Program-made: the position numbers and the translations under genes
Shown: positions 1-7,809 of the stretch, piece after piece
Layout: the number at the start of each line of letters is the position of its first letter
Position numbering within the stretch: the first letter of the stretch is position 1
NCBI GenBank assembly: GCA_012719555.1
Contig: JAAYAE010000313.1
Span: forward strand, 1 to 16,964
Origin: Acholeplasmataceae bacterium
GTDB lineage: Bacteria; Bacillota; Negativicutes; Acidaminococcales; Acidaminococcaceae
DNA length: 16,964 bases
Direction of reading: 5' to 3'
The notes under the pieces: model-generated
What the model saw: only the letters and a program-made list of their open reading frames with translations
Databases searched by the model: none
What the model was told of the DNA's origin: nothing

Positions 1-2300
1 GAATTTAGCAGTGCTCCCTTGCTGACCCGGAGTAACTTCCAATCTAGTTGGAATACGTTCTTGTAACTCAGCCACATGGGAAATGATACCAACCAGACGT
101 CCGCCTTTTTGCAAGTCTGTTAAGGTACGGATAGCCATGTCTAAGGCTTCCTCATCTAAAGAACCAAAACCTTCATCGACCAAAATGGTATCTAAACGCA
201 CGCCACCGGCGTAGGATTGAATAATGTCGGAAAGCCCTAAAGCTAGGGATAGGGATGCTAAAAACATTTCTCCCCCGGAGAGGGTTTGTACGGGGCGAGC
301 CATACCGGTAAAGCTATCCATAATTTCCATGTTTAAGCCATTTTTACGCCTGCCATCCAAAATTGTATCGGTGCGATGCAGACTGTAACGCCCACGACTC
401 ATTTTATGTAAACGTAAATTAGCGGCACTAAGTACGTCATCTAAAATAGCTTGCAGTACAAAGGCGGAAAAAGAAAGATTTAAGGCATTTTCACCTTGGG
501 CAGTTTTAGCTAATGAACTTGCTGTTTGATAGACAACATCAAGATCAACTATTTTTTGTTCAATTTTTTTTAGTTCTTGCTGCTTCATAGTAGTCTGACT
601 AATAATGTTCTTTAAAACGGCAAGTTCTTCGGTGAGTGTTTTGTGGATTTGTTCCAAAACAGTGGTTTCTGCTGCTAAGGTTTCTAGTGGCGGCAGAATT
701 TTGTCTTTAATATTTTCGGAAGCTCTGGTGTGGCGTTCTTGTGCCGCTGCCACTTTCTGCTCATAGGTAGAAACTTCCTGACGTAATTGTTCTTTTTGAG
801 CTATGAAGGCAAGGGCGGCGAGGAAGTCTTGCTGGTTAGCAAAAGGCGACGCCTTCAAAGCATTTCCATATTTAAGCCTAAGTGCATTAAATTCTGTTTC
901 TGCTTTATTTTTATTTTGGATAGCGGCTTCAAGGCTGGCAGTGTTGCTAGCTTGTTCCACTTGGGCTTTTTGATAGGCTTGCTGATATTTCTGCAAGGTT
1001 TTAATTTCCGCAGTCATAGTTGTTACTTGCCTATTTAGTTCAGCCTTGTGGGCAATGGATAAGGTTGCGGGAGCAGGGTGATGGAGAGACCCACAAACAG
1101 GACAAGGGGTATTGTCTTGCAGTTCTCGTGCTAGACGTTCCAATTCAACACTTACACCTGTGATTTTAGCTGCTTCACCACTTAACTTTGCTATTTTAGC
1201 ATTTAAATCTGTTAGAATTTTATCTAAATCATTGCTGTCATTAATCTGGATTCCAAGGGAGATAGCAATTTTTTCCTCTAAAGCAGCGCCAACGTCCTTG
1301 CACTTAGCTAGATAGCTTGTAGCTTCAGCTAATTCTGTTTGTGCTTCTGTTAGTTTATGCCAAGCCCTTTTTGTAGATTGATAGGGTTCGTTTAATAGTT
1401 CAGCACGTTCTGCCAGAAGGGCATTTTTACGCTTATTTTCAATATCAGCAGCTTGAAGGCACAAGGTTTCCCACGAGCTTTTTGCCATTTCGGCTTCCGT
1501 AAAGGCTTTAGTAAGTTCTTGTGCTTGTTGTAAACTAATTCTAGCTGCTTCTACTCTAGCTGTTTGCAAGGTTGCGGCAATTCTTTTTTCATTCTCTTCT
1601 TTTTGTTGGTTAGTTAAAAGGGCGTCGACCTCAGCGGCATTTTCACATTGCAAAGAGTCTAATAAAAAATCTTTTTGTGCTTTCACCATAGCGTATTCTT
1701 TTTCAATATCTTTGCTGCGTTCTTTGAGAAGATTCTCAATTTTACTGTAGATTTGAGTTTAAATAAAGTTTCTAAAAGCAGCTTGCGGTCATTAGAACCG
1801 GCAATAAGAAATCGGCGGAATTCGCCTTGTGGCAAGAGTACTATTTGACAAAATTGGTCTGCTTTAAAACCAATAATATCCTCAATTTTTTCAGTTACAT
1901 CATTAGTACCGGAGGCAACCACAGTACGTTCTAGATTCTTGATTTCCACCAAAACCGCACTGGCAGGAATTTTGCGATTGCCTTCGCCGCGTTGTTTTTT
2001 TAATTCTTGTTCAGGTGCTCTGGTTACCTCCCAAATTTTTTCTCCTGTCATGAAAGAAAAAGTAATCTCTGTTTTTTTGGATGGGGGTGCATAGTCGCTG
2101 CGCAAGGATTTAATAACGCGTAAATCACCACTGGCAGTTCCATACAGAGCAAAGGCCAGTGCATCTAGAATGGTAGTTTTACCTGAACCTGTGGGACCAT
2201 GAATGAGAAAAAAAGTTTTGTCACCTAAAAGAGTAAAATCTATTTCTTGTTTGTCCGCAAAAGGACCAAAGGCGTTGATAATAAGTTTTAAAGGCTTCAT
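1..2300 (-). pseudogene. sbcC: SbcC, ATPase subunit of the SbcCD nuclease; frameshifted and 3'-partial
   Basis: SbcC is the Rad50-like ATPase that works with SbcD to cleave hairpins and protein-blocked DNA ends. The N-terminal lobe begins MKPLKLIINAFGPF and carries the Walker A motif GPTGSGKTT. The zinc hook CPVC (codons at 1093-1104) sits mid-protein between helical, charged arms. The C-terminal lobe has the signature LSGGE (about 267-281) and Walker B with LVDEGFGSLDEE (about 148-183). The start ATG at 2298-2300 directly follows the sbcD stop. The initial frame hits TGA at 1683-1685, after 205 codons. The SbcC sequence continues in another frame (TQIYSKIENLLKE...) from about 1757 and stays open to position 1. 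Adding one T on the plus strand to the run at 1758-1760 restores a single frame. The repaired product is about 767 residues up to the window edge, and the sequence there looks close to the C-terminus. Family members are often about 1000 residues, so the coiled coil is short. The frameshift may be a sequencing error or a real inactivation. Confidence 0.9.
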
Positions 2301-3443
2301 TTATGACCGCCTTTCTTTATCTTGGGCAGTCTCAATTGTTTGATCAAGCAAGGCTTCTTCTGTAGGGCTTAGTGGTCTATTATTTAGATAAGAAAAAAAG
2401 TTTACAAACAATTCCTTGATGCCAAGTTCTTGGTGTCTGCCCTGTTTAAAGTCTTCCGTGGCATCTAGAATATTTTGTGCGTATTCCAGGTGCAAAATAT
2501 GAGGATAAACCACTTCCAAACGATTTTTGGCGTCAATAATAGGTGTGGTATCTGTTAAAGAGATTTGAAGGTAATGGTTAAGCACTTCTTTCCGAGGATT
2601 GTCTATTAAATCTGCAAAAGTCCCTGTAAGTTTTGCTAATTGGTGTTTTGGTTCTAGTTCAAGAGTTTCAACTGAAATTTTACCGTCTTTATCTAAGTTT
2701 ACCAAGTGTAAGCCTTTGGGCTGATTAACTTCATTAAAGGAATATTTTAGCAGAGAACCACTGTAGCGAATTTTTTCACCATTTTGCTGACAATAATGTA
2801 AATGTCCCAAAGCAGTGTAGTTAAAGGGAGAAAAGTTTTCAGCCTGCACAGTACTACTTCCACCAATGGACAAGGGGCGCTCACTGTCAGGAGATTCTTT
2901 TGATCCGGTTAAAAATACATGGGCCAGAGCAATTTTGCGGGCTGTTTCAGGAATTTGTGCTAGCATGTTTTTCAGCTGCCATTGCAGTGCTTCTTCATGA
3001 GTTTTAATTGTAGTGCCGCTTAGTTCAGCAGCGACTGAAGGTTCGCAGTATGGTAGGGGAGCAAAATAAACAGGCCCATATTCATCATTAAGAATGACTG
3101 GTTTGGAATTTGGGTCTACAGGACCATAAATAAACAGCTTATTTTCAGCAAAAAGAGCCTGACCAAAATTTAAGCGGTCAGGGTTATCATGATTGCCGGC
3201 TATTAAAATAACCGGTATATTGTGAACCATAACCAATTCCTTCAGCGTGTTGTCAAGTAAGTTAACAGCTTCCGTGGGAGGAACGGCACGGTCATAAATA
3301 TCACCGGCAATGAGAACCGCGTCAACCTTACGGTCAACAGCAATTTTAACTAATTGTGCCAGCACGGTTTTTTGTTCATCGGTCATATGCAGGCCATGAA
3401 AAATGCGGCCAAGATGCCAATCAGAGGTGTGTAATAGTAGCAT
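2301..3443 (-). CDS. sbcD: SbcD, nuclease subunit of SbcCD (Mre11-like phosphoesterase)
   Basis: SbcD is the metal-dependent exo/endonuclease of the SbcCD complex. The 380-residue product has the calcineurin-like phosphoesterase motifs in order: SDWHLG with D8 and H10, GDIYD with D48, GNHD at 83-86, a histidine in LAHVFLTGS, and the late GHLH motif. A C-terminal cap region follows, as in SbcD/Mre11. An upstream in-frame start at 3476 would add 11 residues (MVTYCSLKEHT). I chose the ATG at 3441-3443 because AAAGGAG lies just before it at suitable spacing and MLLLHTSDWHLG is the usual SbcD N-terminus. The TAA stop (2301-2303) abuts the sbcC ATG, so the two are co-transcribed and probably translationally coupled. 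A gap of 67 bp separates it from the small membrane protein gene upstream. Confidence 0.95.
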   Translation of the reverse strand: MLLLHTSDWHLGRIFHGLHMTDEQKTVLAQLVKIAVDRKVDAVLIAGDIYDRAVPPTEAVNLLDNTLKELVMVHNIPVILIAGNHDNPDRLNFGQALFAENKLFIYGPVDPNSKPVILNDEYGPVYFAPLPYCEPSVAAELSGTTIKTHEEALQWQLKNMLAQIPETARKIALAHVFLTGSKESPDSERPLSIGGSSTVQAENFSPFNYTALGHLHYCQQNGEKIRYSGSLLKYSFNEVNQPKGLHLVNLDKDGKISVETLELEPKHQLAKLTGTFADLIDNPRKEVLNHYLQISLTDTTPIIDAKNRLEVVYPHILHLEYAQNILDATEDFKQGRHQELGIKELFVNFFSYLNNRPLSPTEEALLDQTIETAQDKERRS

Positions 3444-3459
3444 GGTATGCTCCTTTAAA

Positions 3460-3505
3460 CTGCAATATGTGACCATTAAATATGATAACTTATTGATAAT
3501 TGCAG
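3460..3505. repeat. Inverted repeat upstream of sbcD
   Basis: CTGCAAT (3460-3466) and ATTGCAG (3499-3505) form a perfect 7-bp inverted repeat, 32 bp apart, in the short region between the small membrane protein gene and sbcD. It lies just upstream of the sbcD Shine-Dalgarno. It could pair in mRNA or bind a protein, but it is short and the intervening sequence is AT-rich, so chance is possible. I see no convincing terminator or promoter here. Confidence 0.25.
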
Positions 3506-3510
3506 ACGTT

Positions 3511-3795
3511 TTAGCTATTTTGATTTGTTTTCATGTTAAAGAAAATATAAGTGGCAAAGTATACAAAACCACCTACCGGAGTTTTTGTATATAGGAGAAG
3601 TGGAAAGATAAAAATGGTTATAAGCAAAAATAAAATAGCTGGAAGCATGGATAAAAAGAACGAGAGACTAAAGCCTTTTTGCACCCAAGAAGTTTTTATT
3701 TTTTTGGCAGCCAAGCGGCCATAACGACAGGCAAAAATAGCAAAAAAGAAACCGCTCATGCCATACAAAATTTGGGATAAAACAGTATCAAACAT
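3511..3795 (-). CDS. Small hydrophobic membrane protein coupled to thiW
   Basis: I do not recognise a family. The 94-residue product has about three hydrophobic segments (roughly 5-23, 45-67 and 75-90), with the basic stretch RYGRLAAKKIK between the first two and a polar C-terminus. It is therefore probably an inner-membrane protein. The start ATG at 3793-3795 follows AAAGGTGG at good spacing and overlaps the thiW stop by 8 nt (ATGTTTGA), so translation is probably coupled to thiW. A GTG at 3802-3804 is a less likely start. The coupling suggests a job linked to ThiW-mediated uptake. It does not look like an ECF T or A component. Whether it also shares a transcript with sbcDC (67-bp gap, no clear terminator) is undecided. 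Confidence 0.75.
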   Translation of the reverse strand: MFDTVLSQILYGMSGFFFAIFACRYGRLAAKKIKTSWVQKGFSLSFFLSMLPAILFLLITIFIFPLLLYTKTPVGGFVYFATYIFFNMKTNQNS

Positions 3796-4318
3796 AGTGA
3801 CCACCTTTATTGTTTTTCGAGCTTTGACGTAACAAAGAACTAGACATAACTGTATTTAAAACACCGCTTTTAATTAATAAGCCTGCAATGATACTGCCGC
3901 CTATAGTGCTTACTAGAAAAGGTGGTATGAAGAACCAAGCTACAGTTGTTTTACCTAAAACATATTGAGCAATAAGAAAGGAAACAAATCCTCCTAAAAT
4001 ACCGGTACCAAAAATTTCACCAAACATAGCAGATTTCACATTTTTAAAACGTGCGTATAAAATGCCGGCACAAAACGCGCCAATCATGCTTCCCGGGAAG
4101 GCCAAAAGGGTACCAAGTCCAAACATATTGCGCAACAAAGCTATAGTAAATCCGATACCGGTAGCATAGCTGGGACCCAAGAGAATCGCGGCTAAAACAT
4201 TTATGCAATGTTGTACAGGAAAGCATTTAGAAATACCGGCAGGAATGTAGAATAAATTTGCCGTCAAAGTACCAATAGCGATTAATAAAGCTGACAAGGT
4301 TAAACGAGCTGTTTGCAT
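3788..4318 (-). CDS. thiW: ThiW-type ECF transporter substrate-binding (S) component
   Basis: ThiW is the membrane-embedded S component of a group II energy-coupling-factor transporter, predicted in the literature to take up the thiazole precursor of thiamine. The 176-residue protein is highly hydrophobic. It carries the conserved ThiW stretches: YIPAGISKCFPVQHCINV (24-41), LLGPSYATG (46-54), LRNMFGLGTLLAFPGSMIGA (62-81) and GEIFGTGILGG (100-110). No ECF ATPase or T component is nearby, as expected for group II systems that share a remote energizing module. Many thiW genes follow a TPP riboswitch. Here the ATG lies about 30 nt from a candidate promoter, and I see no CUGAGA or other TPP-aptamer signature in the upstream 160 bp. 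The gene is first in the leftward cluster. Confidence 0.88.
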   Translation of the reverse strand: MQTARLTLSALLIAIGTLTANLFYIPAGISKCFPVQHCINVLAAILLGPSYATGIGFTIALLRNMFGLGTLLAFPGSMIGAFCAGILYARFKNVKSAMFGEIFGTGILGGFVSFLIAQYVLGKTTVAWFFIPPFLVSTIGGSIIAGLLIKSGVLNTVMSSSLLRQSSKNNKGGHYV

Positions 4319-4354
4319 GAGAATTTATTCCTCTTTTCCTATTTTATACATATA

Positions 4355-4363
4355 ATGATAGCA
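4355..4363 (-). promoter_or_regulatory. Candidate extended -10 promoter for thiW
   Basis: On the minus strand the sequence reads TGCTATCAT, an extended -10 element (TGn plus TATCAT, 5 of 6 to consensus). No good -35 is present. It would start transcription around 4348, leaving a leader of only about 30 nt before the thiW ATG, which is too short for a riboswitch. Confidence 0.4.
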
Positions 4364-4420
4364 CGAGGATTAGATAAAGGGAATAACGAAACCATGTAGA
4401 ATAATAAAGCTAGATAGTAT

Positions 4421-4429
4421 TGTTATATT
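4421..4429 (+). promoter_or_regulatory. Candidate extended -10 promoter for the C_GCAxxG gene
   Basis: TGTTATATT matches an extended -10 (TGn plus TATATT, 5 of 6). The -35 region is poor. It would place the start of transcription near 4436, inside the inverted repeat at 4432-4448, about 45 nt before the ATG. Confidence 0.4.
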
Positions 4430-4431
4430 TG

Positions 4432-4448
4432 GCAAAAAGAATTTTTGC
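4432..4448. promoter_or_regulatory. Perfect inverted repeat at the predicted transcription start
   Basis: GCAAAAA-GAA-TTTTTGC is a perfect 7-bp inverted repeat with a 3-bp centre. It extends weakly outward through wobble or A-T pairs. It straddles the start site predicted from the extended -10 at 4421-4429, which is a typical operator position. It could also fold as an RNA hairpin at the 5' end of the transcript. No regulator gene is adjacent. Confidence 0.45.
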
Positions 4449-4478
4449 TAAGAAAAAAGATTAAGAGGAGGAGTAAAA

Positions 4479-4925
4479 ATGTCTGAATTTAGTGAAAAAA
4501 TTGGTACAGAAACTGGTAATTTATTTAAAAGTGGTTATAATTGTGGTGAAGCAGTGGTTCAAGCATTTCGGACTAAAGCAGGTGTGGATATTGATGATAA
4601 CGCTTTCCGTTTGGTTTCTGGGTTTGGAGGAGGAATGGGGCACGCTCGTGACTTGTGTGGAGCATTGGCAGGGTGTACTATGGTTATTAGCACTTTAGTA
4701 GGCCGTAGTAATCCTTCTGAAAGATCCCTTAAAGAAATTTATCCTTACTCTAAAGAATGGCATGATCGTTTTGTTGAAGAGTTCGGGTCTTCTTCGTGTA
4801 AAGATTTGCTGCCCTTTGATTTTGACACAAGAGAGCATTATATTAATTGCATGAAGTTAGTTAATAAAATCGGAAAATCTTTGGCTGAATATTTAGTGGA
4901 AAAAGGACTAATAAGAGAAAACTGA
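4479..4925 (+). CDS. C_GCAxxG_C_C family (putative redox-active) protein
   Basis: The 148-residue soluble protein matches the cysteine pattern of the C_GCAxxG_C_C family: C22 in GYNCGEAV, the core C60-GALAG with C66 following, C107 in SSSCKDLL and C124 in YINCMKLV. A glycine-rich turn GFGGGMGHARDLCGALAG surrounds the core. Family members are usually predicted to be redox-active or metal-binding; the reaction is not established. The ATG follows AGAGGAGG at good spacing. The gene heads a rightward set with a CoA-transferase-family gene 37 nt downstream and an M48 peptidase after that. No N-terminal signal is visible, so it is probably cytoplasmic. I am confident of the family and not of any specific function. 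Confidence 0.85.
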   Translation: MSEFSEKIGTETGNLFKSGYNCGEAVVQAFRTKAGVDIDDNAFRLVSGFGGGMGHARDLCGALAGCTMVISTLVGRSNPSERSLKEIYPYSKEWHDRFVEEFGSSSCKDLLPFDFDTREHYINCMKLVNKIGKSLAEYLVEKGLIREN

Positions 4926-4962
4926 GTTTTTTAAGAATCTAAGGTTTGGAGTTGAGATAATA

Positions 4963-6141
4963 TTGGCACAAGCACTTGCAGGAATTAGAGTTGTTGATTT
5001 TTCTAAATGGTTGCCGGGACAATACTGTAGCATGGTTTTAGGAGATTTTGGCGCCGAAATAATTAAAATTGAAGATCTTGGCGGAGATGGTACTCGCAAC
5101 TTTTTCCCGCAAAAAGAAGAAGGTATGAGTTACTGGCACTTGGCCTTAAATAGAAATAAAAAAGGCATGGCTGTGGATTTGCGAACTAGCAAAGGCAAAG
5201 AAATCGCACTAAAGTTAATTAAAACTGCAGATGTTCTTATTGAAGGGTTTCGACCCGGATTCATGGTAAAAGCGGGGTTGGATTATGAAACAGTAGCTAA
5301 AGAAAATCCACGCTTAGTATATTGTTCTCTCACAGGATTTGGTCAAACAGGTAAATATAAACACAAACCAGCTCATGATTTGAATGTTATTGGGCTTGCA
5401 GGTATGACTTATTTGGAGGCGGGAACGGGTGGAGCTACAGTTTCAGATATTCAATTTTCTGCTATGGGAGGAGCCTTTAATGGTGTCTCAGGAGTGCTGT
5501 TGGCTCTTCTGGCACGAGAAAGAACAGGCAGGGGACAACATGTAGATATTGGCCTTTTTAATGCGGCAATTAGTGAAGAAACTACTATTATTAGTAGCCT
5601 CTGGGGAAGCCAGGAACAGGGAGTGCGTCCCTTTGGCCGTTTGGCTCATTATTATAATATTTACAGGACTAAAGATGGGCGGTATTTAAGTGCCGGTACT
5701 ATTGAACCCAAATTTTGGCGCAGAATGTGTGAGCTGATTGGTAGGGAAGATATTATGGATCGGCAAATGGATTTTGCCCATGAAGGTGAATTATGTGGTA
5801 TTTTGGCAGAAGCTTTTGCCCAAAAAACACAAAAAGAATGGTTGAACTTAATTGGAAATGAGGAATTTTGCCTGACGCCTATTTGTAGCTTACAAGAGGC
5901 TCTAAGTGGTGATTTGGTGGCAGAAAGCCAAATGCTTGCAGAACGCCAAGAGGATATAGGGACAGTCCGCTATGTAAAAAATCCTATTAAAATGTCCGCA
6001 ACGCCTGCAACTATTACTAGACGGGCACCGCGTTTAGGGGAGCATAATGCGGAAATATTAGGCGAAATTGGTTATAGCACTGAACAGATAGAGGAATTGA
6101 TTGCAAAAAAAATAATAAATGATGCCAAAGTATCATCTTGA
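4963..6141 (+). CDS. CaiB/BaiF (family III) CoA-transferase or acyl-CoA racemase-like enzyme
   Basis: The 392-residue protein belongs to the family that moves CoA between carboxylic acids or epimerises 2-methylacyl-CoAs. It opens with ALAGIRVVDFSKWLPGQYCS and then GAEIIKIE. It has CSLTGFGQTG, the block AHDLNVIGLAGMTYLEAG (H138, D139) and LLARERTGRGQHVD (182-195). D139 aligns by eye with the catalytic Asp region of formyl-CoA transferase. The HD-N-GLAG layout with D162 also resembles alpha-methylacyl-CoA racemases (His/Asp pair), so transferase versus racemase is undecided. The start is TTG at 4963-4965 behind a weak GGAG about 11 nt upstream. No in-frame ATG is near, and the family N-terminus begins here. 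It probably shares a transcript with the C_GCAxxG gene. No substrate is suggested by the neighbours. Confidence 0.88.
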   Translation: MAQALAGIRVVDFSKWLPGQYCSMVLGDFGAEIIKIEDLGGDGTRNFFPQKEEGMSYWHLALNRNKKGMAVDLRTSKGKEIALKLIKTADVLIEGFRPGFMVKAGLDYETVAKENPRLVYCSLTGFGQTGKYKHKPAHDLNVIGLAGMTYLEAGTGGATVSDIQFSAMGGAFNGVSGVLLALLARERTGRGQHVDIGLFNAAISEETTIISSLWGSQEQGVRPFGRLAHYYNIYRTKDGRYLSAGTIEPKFWRRMCELIGREDIMDRQMDFAHEGELCGILAEAFAQKTQKEWLNLIGNEEFCLTPICSLQEALSGDLVAESQMLAERQEDIGTVRYVKNPIKMSATPATITRRAPRLGEHNAEILGEIGYSTEQIEELIAKKIINDAKVSS

Positions 6142-6175
6142 TAAGTCTCTGTAATACCTCACCGGGAGGGTAATA

Positions 6176-7228
6176 ATGAAAAAGATAGTATTGATTTTGC
6201 TATTAATTTGCAGTTTTTTCCAGCTTCCAACCGCTCATGCGGGCATGATTGGCAAGCAAGAAGAAATAAATATGGGTAAAGAAGTAGCTACCAAATTGGA
6301 AGCACAATATGGCGTAGTTCACGATGATGATTTGCAGGAAAGAGTGGAGCGTATTGGACAAAGCTTAGTGAAGCAATGTAGTCGTCAGGATCTGCCGTAT
6401 ACATTTAAGGTACTTAATACCAGTGATGTTAATGCTTTATCTTTGCCGGGAGGATTTGTTTATGTTTTTAAGGGCTTAGTGGATTTTATGCCTTCCGATG
6501 ACGAGTTAGCTGGAGTTTTAGGCCATGAGATAGGGCATGTTGTTAAACGCCATAGCGTACACCAAATAGAAAAACAACTAGCCCTATCCTTATTAACTAT
6601 ATTGGTAGGAGCAGCTTCCGGCGACCCAGGTGCAGGTATTATGTTAGCAACTACTGCGTCGCAAGTGCTAATGGCTGGATATAGCCGTGCTGATGAACGA
6701 GAAGCAGATGAACAAGGTTTTCTTCTTACTAACAAGGCCGGTTATAATCCCTATAGTATATACGTTACCATGTGCAAGTTAAATGATTTATCAAAGGAAC
6801 AAGGTAATCCCGGGTATGGAGTGTTTTCTTCTCATCCTGAGCCGGAAGTGCGTATGGCTAAAACCTTGAAAGCTATTGAGGCTATGCATATAACTCCTCT
6901 CGTTACCATAGCAAAAGATGGTAGTGCAACAGTAAATGAAGGCAATTGGCATTATGAGTTTCTAAAAACAGTAGGTAGTGATAAACCGGAATACAGGGCA
7001 AGACTTATGGCTGGGGCCCTTTACTTGGTAAAAAAACGAGGAGCCGTGGATGAGACGCGTTTTATTACTATAGATAGTGACGGTTATACGGATGTTTACT
7101 ATGACGATATTCATATAGTACGTGTATATGCTGCAGATAATTCGAGTTTTCCGACCCTCAGTGATTATGGAGGCGATGTTGCAGCCAAGCTGCAAATGTG
7201 GGCACGAGAAGTTAATGGAAAACAGTAA
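6176..7228 (+). CDS. Secreted M48-family zinc metallopeptidase
   Basis: The 350-residue protein starts with a signal peptide (KK followed by a hydrophobic run, then PTAHAG around 18-23), so it acts outside the cytoplasmic membrane. The zinc site is HEIGH at 117-121 (H117, E118, H121), and E176 in EREADEQG is the likely third ligand. SLPGGFVYVFKGLVDF before the site and SSHPEPEVRM (218-227) after it are typical of M48 peptidases of the BepA/LoiP/YcaL type. About 100 C-terminal residues form a further region that I do not recognise. The ATG follows GGGAGGG. It sits 34 nt after the CaiB-family gene and is closed by a strong terminator, so it is probably the last gene of that operon. A role in envelope protein quality control is inferred from the family. 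Confidence 0.92.
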   Translation: MKKIVLILLLICSFFQLPTAHAGMIGKQEEINMGKEVATKLEAQYGVVHDDDLQERVERIGQSLVKQCSRQDLPYTFKVLNTSDVNALSLPGGFVYVFKGLVDFMPSDDELAGVLGHEIGHVVKRHSVHQIEKQLALSLLTILVGAASGDPGAGIMLATTASQVLMAGYSRADEREADEQGFLLTNKAGYNPYSIYVTMCKLNDLSKEQGNPGYGVFSSHPEPEVRMAKTLKAIEAMHITPLVTIAKDGSATVNEGNWHYEFLKTVGSDKPEYRARLMAGALYLVKKRGAVDETRFITIDSDGYTDVYYDDIHIVRVYAADNSSFPTLSDYGGDVAAKLQMWAREVNGKQ

Positions 7229-7230
7229 GC

Positions 7231-7265
7231 AAAAAGGTATTGGGTTTTGTTCCAATACCTTTTTT
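7231..7265 (+). terminator. Rho-independent terminator after the M48 peptidase gene
   Basis: GGTATTGG (7236-7243) and CCAATACC (7252-7259) form a perfect 8-bp stem with an 8-nt loop. The stem is flanked by A5 on the left and T6 on the right, which extends it and supplies the U tract. The A/T flanks could also let it work in the opposite direction, but no gene converges on it. Confidence 0.9.
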
Positions 7266-7287
7266 CCCGTTCCTATAAATATATTTA

Positions 7288-7296
7288 TGTTATAAT
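7288..7296 (+). promoter_or_regulatory. Extended -10 promoter for the pilin cassette
   Basis: TGTTATAAT gives a consensus TATAAT at 7291-7296 preceded by TGn. The -35 region is weak (TTCCTA-like near 7270). It is the only good promoter between the terminator at 7231-7265 and the first pilin gene. The predicted leader is about 45 nt. Confidence 0.55.
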
Positions 7297-7347
7297 TAAT
7301 AGGACGGTAAAAAGCTTTTTTATTGCAATAATAGAAAGAGGCTTATA

Positions 7348-7800
7348 ATGGATATTTTGTTTAACTTTTCAAAAAAAAATAAAGGATTTTTAATGATAGA
7401 TGCCATTGTTGCTGTTGTTATTGTGACAGTTGCTTTGGTGGCTTTAAGCTATTTATATACCCAAGGGACAAAAGCAGGTATAATGGCAGGAAGCTCAGAG
7501 CGGGCCATGGAGATAGGCGCTCAAAGAATTGAGTTTTTAAAAAAAGGTGCCGGTGTTGGTTATAGTGCTGATAATGGTTTAGCGGTGTTGGTAACGGCTG
7601 CTAATTCGGATAAGGTAGTGAAATTAGATGGTGATAATAGGGAATATTTAGTGGAAAGTTCTGCGAACCTTGCTCAGGTTTCAGATACAGATAATAACAA
7701 TTATGGACGAGATAAGTTGTATAAGATTGTAGTGACCGTAAGCTGGACAGATCCGGCTGCTGAAAGTGTGCGGCTAGAGAGTTATATTGCTGTTGAATAG
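7348..7800 (+). CDS. Type IV pilin-like minor (pseudo)pilin, PilV-like
   Basis: The 150-residue protein has a prepilin leader (MDILFNFSKKNKG) cut after G13 by a prepilin peptidase, followed by a hydrophobic helix FLMIDAIVAVVIVTVALVAL. Position +5 of the mature protein is Asp (D18) instead of the usual Glu. The remaining roughly 110 residues form a small globular domain, as in minor pilins of the PilV/GspI type. The ATG follows AGAAAGAGG. The next pilin gene starts 9 nt after the stop, and a third follows, so this is the first gene of a three-gene operon. Minor pilins usually form the tip complex that primes pilus or pseudopilus assembly; the assembly ATPase, platform protein and peptidase genes are not in the window. 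Confidence 0.85.
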   Translation: MDILFNFSKKNKGFLMIDAIVAVVIVTVALVALSYLYTQGTKAGIMAGSSERAMEIGAQRIEFLKKGAGVGYSADNGLAVLVTAANSDKVVKLDGDNREYLVESSANLAQVSDTDNNNYGRDKLYKIVVTVSWTDPAAESVRLESYIAVE

Positions 7801-7809
7801 GGTGGTACT

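Noticed and set aside
787..1315. Plus-strand open frames at 787-1038 and 1112-1315
   Set aside because: They lie opposite the sbcC coiled-coil region, have no Shine-Dalgarno or recognisable domain, and are antisense shadows.
1755..1763. Programmed -1 ribosomal frameshifting in sbcC at TTTAAAC
   Set aside because: The heptamer TTTAAAC is a known slippery sequence, but here it is read as TTT AAA in the starting frame, which is the wrong register. Slipping back by one would place TAA in the ribosome. An indel is simpler.
4319..4478. TPP riboswitch upstream of thiW
   Set aside because: No CUGAGA-type or other TPP aptamer motif is seen on the minus strand, and the candidate promoter leaves too short a leader.
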